A stretch of DNA of 40,489 nt from Vibrio sp. HI00D65 (GTDB lineage: Bacteria; Pseudomonadota; Gammaproteobacteria; Enterobacterales; Vibrionaceae). The stretch lies in assembly GCF_001635455.1 (NCBI RefSeq), contig NZ_LWEH01000298.1, positions 1 through 40,489 of the forward strand. The letters run 5' to 3'. This document shows, in pieces, positions 8,353 to 16,474 of this stretch (position 1 is the stretch's first letter; each line of letters begins with the position of its first letter). The translations under genes were made by a program, and so were the position numbers. The notes beneath the pieces were generated by a model. That model was given only the letters and a program-made list of their open reading frames with translations, ran no database searches and was not told where the DNA came from.

Positions 8353-9660
8353 TTGTTTGACCGTTATGAATCCGGTGAGCGAGCCGTACTTGTTCATATC
8401 AACTTCACGCATGAGGGAGAATGGGAAGACCTAAGCGAATGCGAAATGCTGGTCTCTTCTGCGGGGGTAGAAACGCTACAAGTGATTACTGGTAGCCGCC
8501 AATCCCCACTCCCTAAATACTATGTCGGAGAAGGTAAAGCCCTAGAAATCGCACAAGCTGTTCAGCTGACCGGTGCTGAAATTGTGATTTTTAACCACTC
8601 CCTTTCTCCTGCCCAAGAGCGAAACCTCGAGCAATTGTGTAAATGTCGTGTGATTGATCGCACGGGTTTGATCTTAGATATCTTTGCACAACGTGCGCGA
8701 ACTCATGAAGGTAAGCTACAAGTTGAGCTCGCTCAGCTTCGACATATCTCTACCCGATTGATTCGTGGTTGGACTCACCTTGAAAGGCAGAAAGGTGGTA
8801 TTGGTCTTCGTGGTCCAGGTGAAACTCAACTGGAAACCGATCGACGTTTGTTGCGTGACCGTATAAAGGCAATATTGCGTCGTTTAGCTAAAGTAGCTAA
8901 GCAACGTGAGCAAGGACGACGCGCTCGTAATCGAGCTGAAATCCCAACCGTTTCTTTAGTTGGTTATACCAACGCTGGGAAATCAACGCTTTTCAATCGA
9001 ATCACTAGTGCTGGTGTTTATGCGGCAGATCAACTGTTTGCAACACTAGACCCAACACTACGTAAGATTGAATTGCCAGATGTCGGGCCTGCGATTCTCG
9101 CAGATACTGTAGGTTTTATCCGTCATCTACCACACGACTTGGTCGCTGCGTTCAAGGCTACATTACAAGAGACGCAGGAAGCTGACATTTTGTTACATGT
9201 TGTCGATGCCAGTGATGACCGCTTTCGTGAGAACATTCAGGCTGTTCATGATGTATTGGAAGAAATCGATGCTCATGAAGTGCCAACCCTTGTAGTCATG
9301 AATAAGATTGACTGCATGGAAGACCAAAAACCTCGCATTGATAGAGACGAAGAGGGCGCACCACGCGCTGTTTGGGTTTCTGCAATGGAAGGCGAAGGTA
9401 TTGAACTGCTGTTTGAAGCGTTAACTGAGCGTTTAGCGAGTCAAATGGTTCAATACCGACTGTGTATTCCACATCAACATCAAGGCCGTATTCGTAGTTT
9501 ATTTTTCCAGCTGAAATGTATTCAACATGAAGAGTATGATGAAAATGGTAACTTGTTGATAGATATCCGAATGCAACAGATAGATTGGTCTAAACTTGAA
9601 AAAAGAGAAGGGGCGCTCTTGGGTGACTTTATCGTTACCTCAGAGACTGCTACAGTATAA
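8353..9660 (+). CDS. hflX: ribosome-associated GTPase HflX
   Basis: HflX is an OBG-like GTPase that binds 50S subunits and splits stalled ribosomes, notably after heat stress. The start is a TTG at 8353 with AAGGAG eight bases upstream, and no better ATG is available. The glycine-rich HflX motif GLRGPGETQLETD lies at 151-163. GTPase motifs are GYTNAGKST (G1, 204-212), DTVGF (G3, 251-255) and NKID (G4, 317-320). The 435-residue length is close to E. coli (426). It lies in the conserved hfq-hflX-hflK-hflC run. Confidence 0.96.
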   Translation: MFDRYESGERAVLVHINFTHEGEWEDLSECEMLVSSAGVETLQVITGSRQSPLPKYYVGEGKALEIAQAVQLTGAEIVIFNHSLSPAQERNLEQLCKCRVIDRTGLILDIFAQRARTHEGKLQVELAQLRHISTRLIRGWTHLERQKGGIGLRGPGETQLETDRRLLRDRIKAILRRLAKVAKQREQGRRARNRAEIPTVSLVGYTNAGKSTLFNRITSAGVYAADQLFATLDPTLRKIELPDVGPAILADTVGFIRHLPHDLVAAFKATLQETQEADILLHVVDASDDRFRENIQAVHDVLEEIDAHEVPTLVVMNKIDCMEDQKPRIDRDEEGAPRAVWVSAMEGEGIELLFEALTERLASQMVQYRLCIPHQHQGRIRSLFFQLKCIQHEEYDENGNLLIDIRMQQIDWSKLEKREGALLGDFIVTSETATV

Positions 9661-9687
9661 CGTCATATCAAATGATGGAGCTTTCTA

Positions 9688-10890
9688 ATGGCGTGGAATG
9701 AGCCTGGAAATAACAACGGCGATAACGGCCGCGATAATGACCCTTGGGGCAATAAAAACAATCGCGGCGGCCGAGATCAAGGACCGCCAGACCTAGACGA
9801 AGTGTTTAACAAGCTGAGTCAAAAGTTGGGTGGCAAGTTTGGTAAAAAAGGTGGCAACGGAAACGGACCATCTATTGGTGGTGGCGGTGCAATTGGCTTT
9901 GGTGTTATTGCCGTTATTGCTATTGCTATCTGGTTCTTCGCAGGTTTCTACACCGTTGGCGAAGCAGAAAGAGCAGTTGTACTTCGATTAGGTCAGTTTG
10001 ATCGTATTGAAGAACCTGGTCTTAACTGGCATCCACGTTTCATCGATCAAATTAGCGATAGACAGCTGGTCAATGTTCAAGCGATTCGCTCACTGCGTGC
10101 ATCAGGCACAATGCTAACGAAAGATGAAAATGTAGTGAATGTATCAATGGATGTTCAGTATCGCGTAACTGATCCATACAAGTATCTGTACCGAGTGACG
10201 GATGCGGACGATAGCTTACACCAAGCAACAGACTCTGCTTTGCGAGCTGTGATTGGTGATTCTCTGATGGATGCGATCCTAACCAGCGGTCGTCAGCAGA
10301 TTCGCCAAAGCACGCAAGAAACGTTGAACCAAATTATTGATAGCTATGATATGGGTATCACGTTGGTTGACGTAAACTTCCAGTCTGCACGTCCGCCTGA
10401 GCAAGTTAAAGATGCGTTTGACGATGCCATTGCTGCTCGTGAGGATGAAGAGCGTTTCATTCGTGAAGCTGAGGCTTACAAAAATGAAATCTTACCAAAA
10501 GCGACAGGTCGTGCTGAGCGTTTGAAGAAAGAAGCGCAAGGTTACAGAGAGCGTATTACTAATGAAGCAGAGGGTCAGGTCGCTCAGTTTGAAAAACTAC
10601 TTCCTGAATACGCTGCGGCTCCTGAAGTGACACGTAATCGTCTGTATCTAGATACAATGGAAGAAGTATATAGCAATACGTCCAAGGTTCTTATTGATTC
10701 AGAATCAAGCGGCAACTTGCTGTACCTTCCGATTGACAAGTTAGCCGGTCAAGATAGCGACAGTTCTAAAGCTCGTAAATCGAGAACGGGTTCTGCTTAT
10801 GATGAGATTCAACTAGAGTCTGACCGTAAAGACGTTGCACCAAAATCTAACTCTGAAACTCGTTCAACATCACGTCAAGGGAGATACTAA
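9688..10890 (+). CDS. hflK: FtsH protease modulator HflK
   Basis: HflK is an SPFH/band-7 membrane protein that forms a large cage with HflC around FtsH hexamers in the inner membrane and restrains their proteolysis. The N-terminal 60 residues are Gly/Asn-rich and cytoplasmic. A single membrane segment lies at about 69-88, and the SPFH domain follows from GEAERAVVLR (91 onward) on the periplasmic side, with a helical heptad region rich in EAE/KKEA near 250-300. The C-terminus is Ser/Arg-rich and low complexity. It ends 2 bp before hflC, so the two are co-translated. TGGAG precedes the start. Confidence 0.95.
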   Translation: MAWNEPGNNNGDNGRDNDPWGNKNNRGGRDQGPPDLDEVFNKLSQKLGGKFGKKGGNGNGPSIGGGGAIGFGVIAVIAIAIWFFAGFYTVGEAERAVVLRLGQFDRIEEPGLNWHPRFIDQISDRQLVNVQAIRSLRASGTMLTKDENVVNVSMDVQYRVTDPYKYLYRVTDADDSLHQATDSALRAVIGDSLMDAILTSGRQQIRQSTQETLNQIIDSYDMGITLVDVNFQSARPPEQVKDAFDDAIAAREDEERFIREAEAYKNEILPKATGRAERLKKEAQGYRERITNEAEGQVAQFEKLLPEYAAAPEVTRNRLYLDTMEEVYSNTSKVLIDSESSGNLLYLPIDKLAGQDSDSSKARKSRTGSAYDEIQLESDRKDVAPKSNSETRSTSRQGRY

Positions 10891-10892
10891 GA

Positions 10893-11873
10893 ATGCGTAA
10901 GTTAATGATCCCTGTATTAGTGATTGCATTGGCTCTTATGTTGATGTCACTGTTTGTGATTCCAGAAGGTGAGCGTGGCATTGTTGTTCGTTTTGGTCGT
11001 GTTCTGAAAGATAATAACGAAATCACTCGCATCTATGAGCCGGGTTTGCATTTCAAAATGCCGATGTTCGATCGCGTACAGCGACTAGACGCGCTAATTC
11101 AAACCATGGATGGCCGCTCTGATCGTTTCGTAACCTCTGAGAAAAAAGACGTAATCATTGATTCATACGTAAAATGGCGTATTGAAGACTTTGGTCGTTA
11201 CTACCTGGCGACAGGTGGTGGTAATGCAATGCAAGCAGAGGCACTACTAGAGCGCAAGGTAACTGATGTTTTACGTTCTGAAATCGGTTCTCGTGAAATC
11301 AAGCAAATCATTTCTGGTCCTAGCGACAAGAGTAAAGAGCTTGCTGACGGCGTTGAAGATGAATTAGCGAATGAAGCTGCATTGAAAGCGTTAGAGATTG
11401 ATGGCGAACGTGATCAAATCATGCAAGAGGTTTTAGATGATACTCGTAAGAGCGCACTAAAAGATTTGGGTGTACGAGTTGTTGACTTCCGTATTAAGAA
11501 GATCAACTTACCTGATGAAATCAGTGAGTCTATTTACCGCCGTATGCGTGCAGAGCGTGAGTCCGTAGCTCGTAAGTTCCGCTCTCAAGGTCGTGAAAAA
11601 GCTGAAGTTATCCGAGCTCAAGCAGAGCTCGAGGTAGCAACCATTCTCGCTGAGGCAGATAAAACGGCTCGTGTGACTCGTGGTGAAGCGGATGCAACTG
11701 CAGCAAAGATATATGCGGATGCGTACAATCAAGACCCAGAGTTTTTCAGCTTGCTACGTTCTCTTAAAGCCTACAAGAAATCGTTCAGTTCCAAGAATGA
11801 TATCTTAGTATTGGATCCTAAGAGTGAATTCTTCCAGTACATGAATCAAGCCAGCGGCGCTCCAGCGAAATAA
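10893..11873 (+). CDS. hflC: FtsH protease modulator HflC
   Basis: HflC is the partner of HflK in the FtsH-associated membrane cage. The 326-residue protein has one N-terminal membrane segment (about 4-23) followed directly by the SPFH domain (PEGERGIVVRFG). A coiled-coil-forming Ala/Glu-rich helix (REKAEVIRAQAELEVATILAEADKTA region, about 233-270) is typical of the family. It has GGGAG upstream of its ATG. It is the last gene of the block, with a terminator 60 bases later. Confidence 0.95.
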   Translation: MRKLMIPVLVIALALMLMSLFVIPEGERGIVVRFGRVLKDNNEITRIYEPGLHFKMPMFDRVQRLDALIQTMDGRSDRFVTSEKKDVIIDSYVKWRIEDFGRYYLATGGGNAMQAEALLERKVTDVLRSEIGSREIKQIISGPSDKSKELADGVEDELANEAALKALEIDGERDQIMQEVLDDTRKSALKDLGVRVVDFRIKKINLPDEISESIYRRMRAERESVARKFRSQGREKAEVIRAQAELEVATILAEADKTARVTRGEADATAAKIYADAYNQDPEFFSLLRSLKAYKKSFSSKNDILVLDPKSEFFQYMNQASGAPAK

Positions 11874-11932
11874 GCTGAGCAGTTATCGAAGCAGCAAACG
11901 CTGACCTTCAATAATAAGACACGCTAATACTT

Positions 11933-11960
11933 AAAAGGCTCCCATTGTGGGAGCCTTTTT
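11933..11960 (+). terminator. terminator after hflC
   Basis: The stem GGCTCCCA / TGGGAGCC has a 3-nt loop. It is flanked by an A-run and a run of five T. Confidence 0.9.
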
Positions 11961-12087
11961 GCTTTTTGGGATTCTGCATTTCATCTTGTCTTGAGATGCT
12001 ATGAGAGAGTGGTTGCTCGAACTATCTTTCAGCTAGCAATGCTGAGGAATTATACAGAGAAGCTATTCTGAGATGTGATGACGTGAA

Positions 12088-12276
12088 TTAGTGGTGTGTC
12101 ATAAAGGCGATCACGGCGCCAGCGACAACAAGGCACCCACCAATGCGGCGTAATTGAGTATCGGGCTGCTCGCTTAGTTGAGCGACCATATTTCTCCAGC
12201 CATTTGGTGCGACTAATGGGCCAAGCCCTTCAACGATGAGAACAAGCCCAATTGCGAGCCAAATTGAATCAGACAT
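12088..12276 (-). CDS. yjeT: DUF2065 family small membrane protein YjeT
   Basis: This 62-residue hydrophobic protein has two predicted membrane helices: residues about 5-22 (WLAIGLVLIVEGLGPLVA) and 43-58 (RIGGCLVVAGAVIAF), joined by a short polar loop. The E-G-L-G-P-L motif and the position between hflC and purA match E. coli YjeT (DUF2065), whose function is unknown. Here the gene is on the opposite strand to its neighbours. An AAGG lies about 12 bases before the ATG. Confidence 0.85.
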   Translation of the reverse strand: MSDSIWLAIGLVLIVEGLGPLVAPNGWRNMVAQLSEQPDTQLRRIGGCLVVAGAVIAFMTHH

Positions 12277-12408
12277 GATGCTGCCTTATATCTATAAAAA
12301 TATAATGATATCAGCATCTTTAGCAATCTGCCCTTCGTAATCGCTGTTTTATTTTTGTACAGCGTTAACGTTTATGAACAAAAAGTGACTGCAAGAAGTG
12401 TGATTCAG

Positions 12409-12417
12409 TGCTAGAAT
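12409..12417 (+). promoter_or_regulatory. candidate extended -10 promoter for purA
   Basis: TGCTAGAAT is an extended -10 (TGn plus TAGAAT) about 32 bases before the purA ATG. The -35 is weak. Confidence 0.45.
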
Positions 12418-12448
12418 CCATTTTTAATTAGCAACAGAAATTGGAAAG

Positions 12449-13765
12449 ATGGGAAATAACGTAGTCGTTCTAGGCACCCAATGGGGTGATGAAGGTAAAG
12501 GTAAAATCGTTGACCTTTTAACTGAAGATGCAAAATACGTGGTTCGCTACCAAGGCGGTCACAATGCAGGTCATACACTTGTAATTGACGGTGAAAAAAC
12601 CGTTCTTCACTTAATTCCATCAGGCATCCTGCGCAATAATGTTAAATGTGTTATCGGTAACGGTGTTGTACTTTCGCCTGAAGCACTTCTTAAAGAAATG
12701 AAGCCTCTTGAAGAGCGCGGTATCCCAGTTCGCGAGCGTCTTTTCGTTTCTGAAGCTTGTCCGCTAATTCTTCCTTACCACATCGCTATCGACAACGCGC
12801 GTGAAATCGCTCGTGGCGCGAAAGCTATTGGTACAACTGGTCGTGGTATCGGTCCAGCTTACGAAGATAAAGTTGCTCGTCGCGGCCTACGCGTTGGTGA
12901 TCTTTTTGATAAAGAAATGTTCGCTGAAAAACTAAAAGAAGTAATGGAATTCCATAACTTCCAACTAGAGCACTTCTACAAAGCTGAAACAGTAAGCTAC
13001 GAAGATGTACTTGAGCAGTGCATGGGTTACGCAGATCTACTAACTTCAATGGTTATGGACGTAACTGACGAATTAGACGCAGCACGTAAGCGCGGCGACA
13101 AGATCATGTTCGAAGGCGCTCAAGGTACTCTACTAGATATCGACCACGGTACTTACCCATACGTAACTTCTTCTAACACGACTGCTGGTGGTGTTGCTGC
13201 AGGTTCTGGTTTTGGTCCTCGTCACATCGGTTACATCCTTGGTATTACTAAGGCTTACTGTACTCGTGTTGGTTCAGGCCCATTCCCAACTGAGTTATAC
13301 GATGGCCTTGAGAAGCAAGACCCAATTGGCAAGCACCTAGGTGATGTTGGCCACGAGTTTGGCGCAACGACTGGTCGTCTACGTCGTACTGGTTGGTTCG
13401 ATGCTGTTGCTATGCGTCGTGCAATCCAAATCAACTCTCTAACTGGTATGTGTCTGACTAAACTAGACGTTCTTGACGGCCTAGAAGAGATCAAGATCTG
13501 TACTGGCTACAAGATGGAAGATGGTTCTATCCTAGAAGTTTCTCCAATGGCTGCTGAATCTTTTGAAGAAGCAACGCCAATCTACGAAACAATGCCAGGT
13601 TGGTCTGAAACAACATTTGGTGCTAAGTCAATCGACGCGCTTCCACAAGCTGCTCTTGATTACATCAAACGTATCGAAGACCTAACAGGTGTGCCAATAG
13701 ATATCGTATCAACTGGTCCAGACCGTAACGAAACTATCATCAAGGTTCACCCATACAGCGCATAA
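12449..13765 (+). CDS. purA: adenylosuccinate synthetase PurA
   Basis: PurA joins IMP and aspartate with GTP hydrolysis to make adenylosuccinate, the first step from IMP to AMP. The 438-residue protein has the GTP-binding loop GDEGKGK (13-19) with catalytic D14, and H42 in GGHNAGHT. The IMP-binding TTGRGIGPAYEDK segment and the C-terminal STGPDR(N) guanine-recognition motif are present. The gene uses codons typical of highly expressed genes. It stands alone with its own promoter and terminator. No convincing PurR operator was found. Confidence 0.98.
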   Translation: MGNNVVVLGTQWGDEGKGKIVDLLTEDAKYVVRYQGGHNAGHTLVIDGEKTVLHLIPSGILRNNVKCVIGNGVVLSPEALLKEMKPLEERGIPVRERLFVSEACPLILPYHIAIDNAREIARGAKAIGTTGRGIGPAYEDKVARRGLRVGDLFDKEMFAEKLKEVMEFHNFQLEHFYKAETVSYEDVLEQCMGYADLLTSMVMDVTDELDAARKRGDKIMFEGAQGTLLDIDHGTYPYVTSSNTTAGGVAAGSGFGPRHIGYILGITKAYCTRVGSGPFPTELYDGLEKQDPIGKHLGDVGHEFGATTGRLRRTGWFDAVAMRRAIQINSLTGMCLTKLDVLDGLEEIKICTGYKMEDGSILEVSPMAAESFEEATPIYETMPGWSETTFGAKSIDALPQAALDYIKRIEDLTGVPIDIVSTGPDRNETIIKVHPYSA

Positions 13766-13823
13766 TGCCTTATGGAGCGATTACCACTGCACCTTTAGTG
13801 CTATGATAATTAAATCGTTTTCT

Positions 13824-13853
13824 AAAAGCCGACTTTCTTAAGTCGGCTTTTTT
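13824..13853 (+). terminator. terminator after purA
   Basis: The 10-bp stem AAGCCGACTT / AAGTCGGCTT has a TCTT loop and a trailing T-run. It is flanked by A on the left, so it could work in both directions. Confidence 0.9.
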
Positions 13854-13941
13854 ATATTTGTAATCTGAGGGCAAAGCTTTCTGTGAGGATTTTTTTGAAC
13901 GCCATCTGGCAAAATATTGCCCATTAGCGGCAAGTTTTGTC

Positions 13942-13968
13942 TAAAGCGATACGCCGAGTTGCCGATAC
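13942..13968 (+). promoter_or_regulatory. FliA (sigma-28) flagellar promoter of motX
   Basis: TAAAGCGA at 13942-13949 and GCCGATAC at 13961-13968 are separated by exactly 11 bases. The consensus is TAAAGTTT-N11-GCCGATAA. Transcription would start about 75-80 bases before motX. This places motX in the late flagellar gene class. Confidence 0.85.
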
Positions 13969-14052
13969 AGATATCATAGTGAGTGAAATGTAATTGAGTT
14001 TGGGTTGCCCAAAGGCTTGATGCGTTTTTAAAACCGATAATAGAGTGCAGGT

Positions 14053-14688
14053 ATGAAGCTACGAATTGTGGCAGCGTCATTGATAATGGCGCTGAGCTCA
14101 CCCTTGAGTCATGCAAATTTGGCTGATGTCGGGGAGCCGGTTCCAATATATACAGAAGCTGAACTGATTAATTTAATCGAGAATAATCAACATCTAGAGC
14201 GAGTGAAAGCTGATAAGTGCCAGTTAGTTGAAGATATCGTTGCTCGTGCAACGCGTATTAGTTTGCCCTCTTATGAGTTTTTATACGGCGATATGCTAGC
14301 GTGGGGTGTATGCGTTCCTCAAGATGTAGAGCTGGGTCTCTACTATATGGAAAACGCGGCACACCAAGGTTTACCTGCAGCACTAGAGCAATTAGGTCGT
14401 TATTATTCTCGTGGAACCTTGGTTCAACAAGACCAAGAGCGTGCGATTCCATACCTGCGTGAAGCGGCCTCTTTGGGGAACCTGAGTGCCAGTATTCATT
14501 TAGCCGAGCTGTTGTTGCGTGACTATGGTAGCCCATTAGATTACGAAGATGCCTACCGTTGGTTATACAACTCGGTCACGGCAGATCAAAGGCAACATAA
14601 GCGCATTACTGTATTGCGAAGTGGTCTGGAAAAGAGAATGCCAGACAATATTATTGCTCGAGCAAAACGCCAAAACGCGTTCTGGTAA
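14053..14688 (+). CDS. motX: sodium-driven flagellar motor protein MotX
   Basis: MotX forms, with MotY, the T-ring below the P-ring of the Vibrio polar flagellum and recruits the PomA/PomB sodium stator. It is periplasmic. The 211-residue protein has a signal peptide with a likely cut after SHA-21. The mature N-terminal part (LADVGEPVPIYTEAELINLI) is strongly characteristic of MotX. Sel1-like repeats with A-x-x-x-G-x-x-x-A patterns lie at about 95-175. C56 and C94 could form the known structural disulfide. A FliA promoter lies upstream. Its place next to purA is the usual one in Vibrio as far as I remember. Confidence 0.93.
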   Translation: MKLRIVAASLIMALSSPLSHANLADVGEPVPIYTEAELINLIENNQHLERVKADKCQLVEDIVARATRISLPSYEFLYGDMLAWGVCVPQDVELGLYYMENAAHQGLPAALEQLGRYYSRGTLVQQDQERAIPYLREAASLGNLSASIHLAELLLRDYGSPLDYEDAYRWLYNSVTADQRQHKRITVLRSGLEKRMPDNIIARAKRQNAFW

Positions 14689-14748
14689 TACTGAGTAAGA
14701 AACTTGTAATGATCCCTGCACTCATTGTTACAGGTTACTGAAAGCTGA

Positions 14749-14782
14749 AAAGCCCCGCCTAATTGATAATGCGGGGCTTTTT
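14749..14782. terminator. terminator between motX and the convergent amidohydrolase gene
   Basis: The 10-bp stem AAAGCCCCGC / GCGGGGCTTT has a 12-nt loop and runs of A on the left and T on the right. It can serve motX and also the minus-strand gene that ends at 14816. Confidence 0.88.
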
Positions 14783-14815
14783 ACGTTTAGATAGTCATGT
14801 TATTCGATAGCGAAC

Positions 14816-16225
14816 TTATTGAACTACTTCACCTGATTCGATAACGGCTTCACGAACTACCTTGGTGAAATCGAGCGCCTCTTGACGAATCTTATCTTCA
14901 TCTACCGTTAGCATGTCGCGATCTTGCATGATGATTTTACCATCGACGATCGTGTGACGAACATTGCCAGAGTTAGCTGAATACACCAGTGCTGAATACG
15001 GGTTGTAAACAGGAACCATGTTTGGTGCTTTAGTGTCGATCACTATGATGTCTGCTAGCTTACCGGCTTCAAGGGAGCCGATCTCACCTTCCATGTGTAG
15101 CGCTTTTGCAGCACCCATTGTTGCCATGTCGATCACTTTGATCGGCGGCATTGCTGCACGATCTTTATTGACTAGCTTATGAACTTTAGCAACTTGGTTG
15201 AATTCATCAATGGTGCTCAGAGTGTTGCCAGACATTGGGCCATCTGTGCCTAAACCGATACGTACATTCTCGTCATACATCTGTAGTGCAGGTGATACGC
15301 CTTTTGCCGACTTGATGTTTGCACTCATGTTATGAGCGACACCCATATCTGACTTTTTAACAAGCTCAATGTCATGGTCATCCACTAAGATCATGTGTGC
15401 ACCAACCAGGTTTTTGTTGAGCGCGCCAATGCTATCCATGTATTGAACCGGCGACAAGCCTTCTGAACGCTCTGCGATCTTCTCTACTTCACGGTGCGAT
15501 TCTGCAAGGTGGATCATCACTGGCACGTCTAGCTCTAGTGATAACTTAGAAATCTTCTGCAGGATCTCTGTGGTGTTGGTGTAAGGCGCATGTGGTGCAA
15601 ATGCAGGAGTAATACGTGGGTGATCTTTATATTCTTCAATGAAATTCAACGCGTACTTGATACCTTCTTCAGCGTTTGCAGCATCGGCAACTGGGAACTT
15701 AATCACGGTTTCACCAAGGATGGCACGCATACCAATCTTATCGACGGTTTTTGCAACTTCATCCTCGAAGTAGTACATGTCGGCGTAAGTTGTCACACCG
15801 CCTTTGACCATTTCAACGTTACCTAGGTTAGCACCAATGCGCACCATATCGCGTGATACTAACTTCTTCTCTAGTGGGAAGATGTAGCGGTGTAGTCGGT
15901 CTGGCACATCATCAGCCAGTGAACGGAAAACCGTCATTGATACATGAGTGTGAGTATTGATTAGGCCTGGCATTGCAATATCGCCATCGACGTCTAGCAC
16001 TTGCTCAGCCTTGTATTGCTTCTCGAGTGAAGCATCACCAACCGCAATGATTTTATTGTCTTTGACGACAACCGTTCCGCTCTCATAAACCGTTTTGTCT
16101 TGGTTCATGGTTAGAACCATTGCATCGGTAATCATTAGGTCAGCTTTTTCCATCGCAGAACTTGCGAATGGGAATAGCGCAAGGCTCGCCATTGCTGAAG
16201 CCAATAAGGTGCGTTTTAATTTCAT
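14816..16225 (-). CDS. exported amidohydrolase, MtaD/SAH-deaminase-like
   Basis: This is a metal-dependent hydrolase of the TrzN/AtzA/MtaD (5'-methylthioadenosine / S-adenosylhomocysteine deaminase) branch of the amidohydrolase superfamily. Metal ligands visible are H92 and H94 (NTHTH), H239 (IHLAES, with E242), H277 (GAHMIL) and D328 (GLGTDGP). HAPYT at 212-216 is also typical. I chose the ATG at 16225 because it opens a clear signal peptide (MKLKRTLLASAMASLALFPF, likely cut after SSA-24). An upstream in-frame ATG at 16279 would bury it. MtaD-type enzymes are normally cytoplasmic, so a periplasmic form suggests salvage of an extracellular purine or pterin-like compound. The substrate is not deducible. 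The C-terminal 50 residues are helical and acidic. Confidence 0.8.
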   Translation of the reverse strand: MKLKRTLLASAMASLALFPFASSAMEKADLMITDAMVLTMNQDKTVYESGTVVVKDNKIIAVGDASLEKQYKAEQVLDVDGDIAMPGLINTHTHVSMTVFRSLADDVPDRLHRYIFPLEKKLVSRDMVRIGANLGNVEMVKGGVTTYADMYYFEDEVAKTVDKIGMRAILGETVIKFPVADAANAEEGIKYALNFIEEYKDHPRITPAFAPHAPYTNTTEILQKISKLSLELDVPVMIHLAESHREVEKIAERSEGLSPVQYMDSIGALNKNLVGAHMILVDDHDIELVKKSDMGVAHNMSANIKSAKGVSPALQMYDENVRIGLGTDGPMSGNTLSTIDEFNQVAKVHKLVNKDRAAMPPIKVIDMATMGAAKALHMEGEIGSLEAGKLADIIVIDTKAPNMVPVYNPYSALVYSANSGNVRHTIVDGKIIMQDRDMLTVDEDKIRQEALDFTKVVREAVIESGEVVQ

Positions 16226-16431
16226 ATCAATACTTAGAACAGGAGTTGGTAAAAGTGTCTGGATAATAGTGCATTTCATTCATGAGGCAAACGTTCGTTT
16301 TATCGTTTGCGTAAACTTCTGATAGTAATCCGTAACTGTGACGTGATGTTTCACAAAATGAAGATATATATCAATCTGAGGTTATTTTCGGGTTTTCTAA
16401 AGCATATCTGTAGCTTACCTCTAGCATCGGA

Positions 16432-16450
16432 TATACTAGGGGTATATACC
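16432..16450 (+). promoter_or_regulatory. putative rnr promoter -10 with overlapping palindrome
   Basis: TATACT at 16432-16437 is a good -10 with a weak -35. The next bases form the perfect palindrome GGTATATACC (16441-16450), which pairs imperfectly with GGATATAC just upstream. This could be an operator near the start site. No regulator is identified. Confidence 0.35.
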
Positions 16451-16474
16451 TTCCTTGCTTAAGCAGGCCCGCCT

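Noticed and set aside
12360..12378. PurR-like operator before purA (around GTTAACGTTTAT)
   Set aside because: It keeps the central CG and a few flanking bases but misses about half of the specific positions of the PurR consensus.
13838..14146. 102-codon open frame on the minus strand upstream of and overlapping motX
   Set aside because: It covers the FliA promoter and motX signal peptide region on the other strand and has no ribosome binding site or recognisable protein features.
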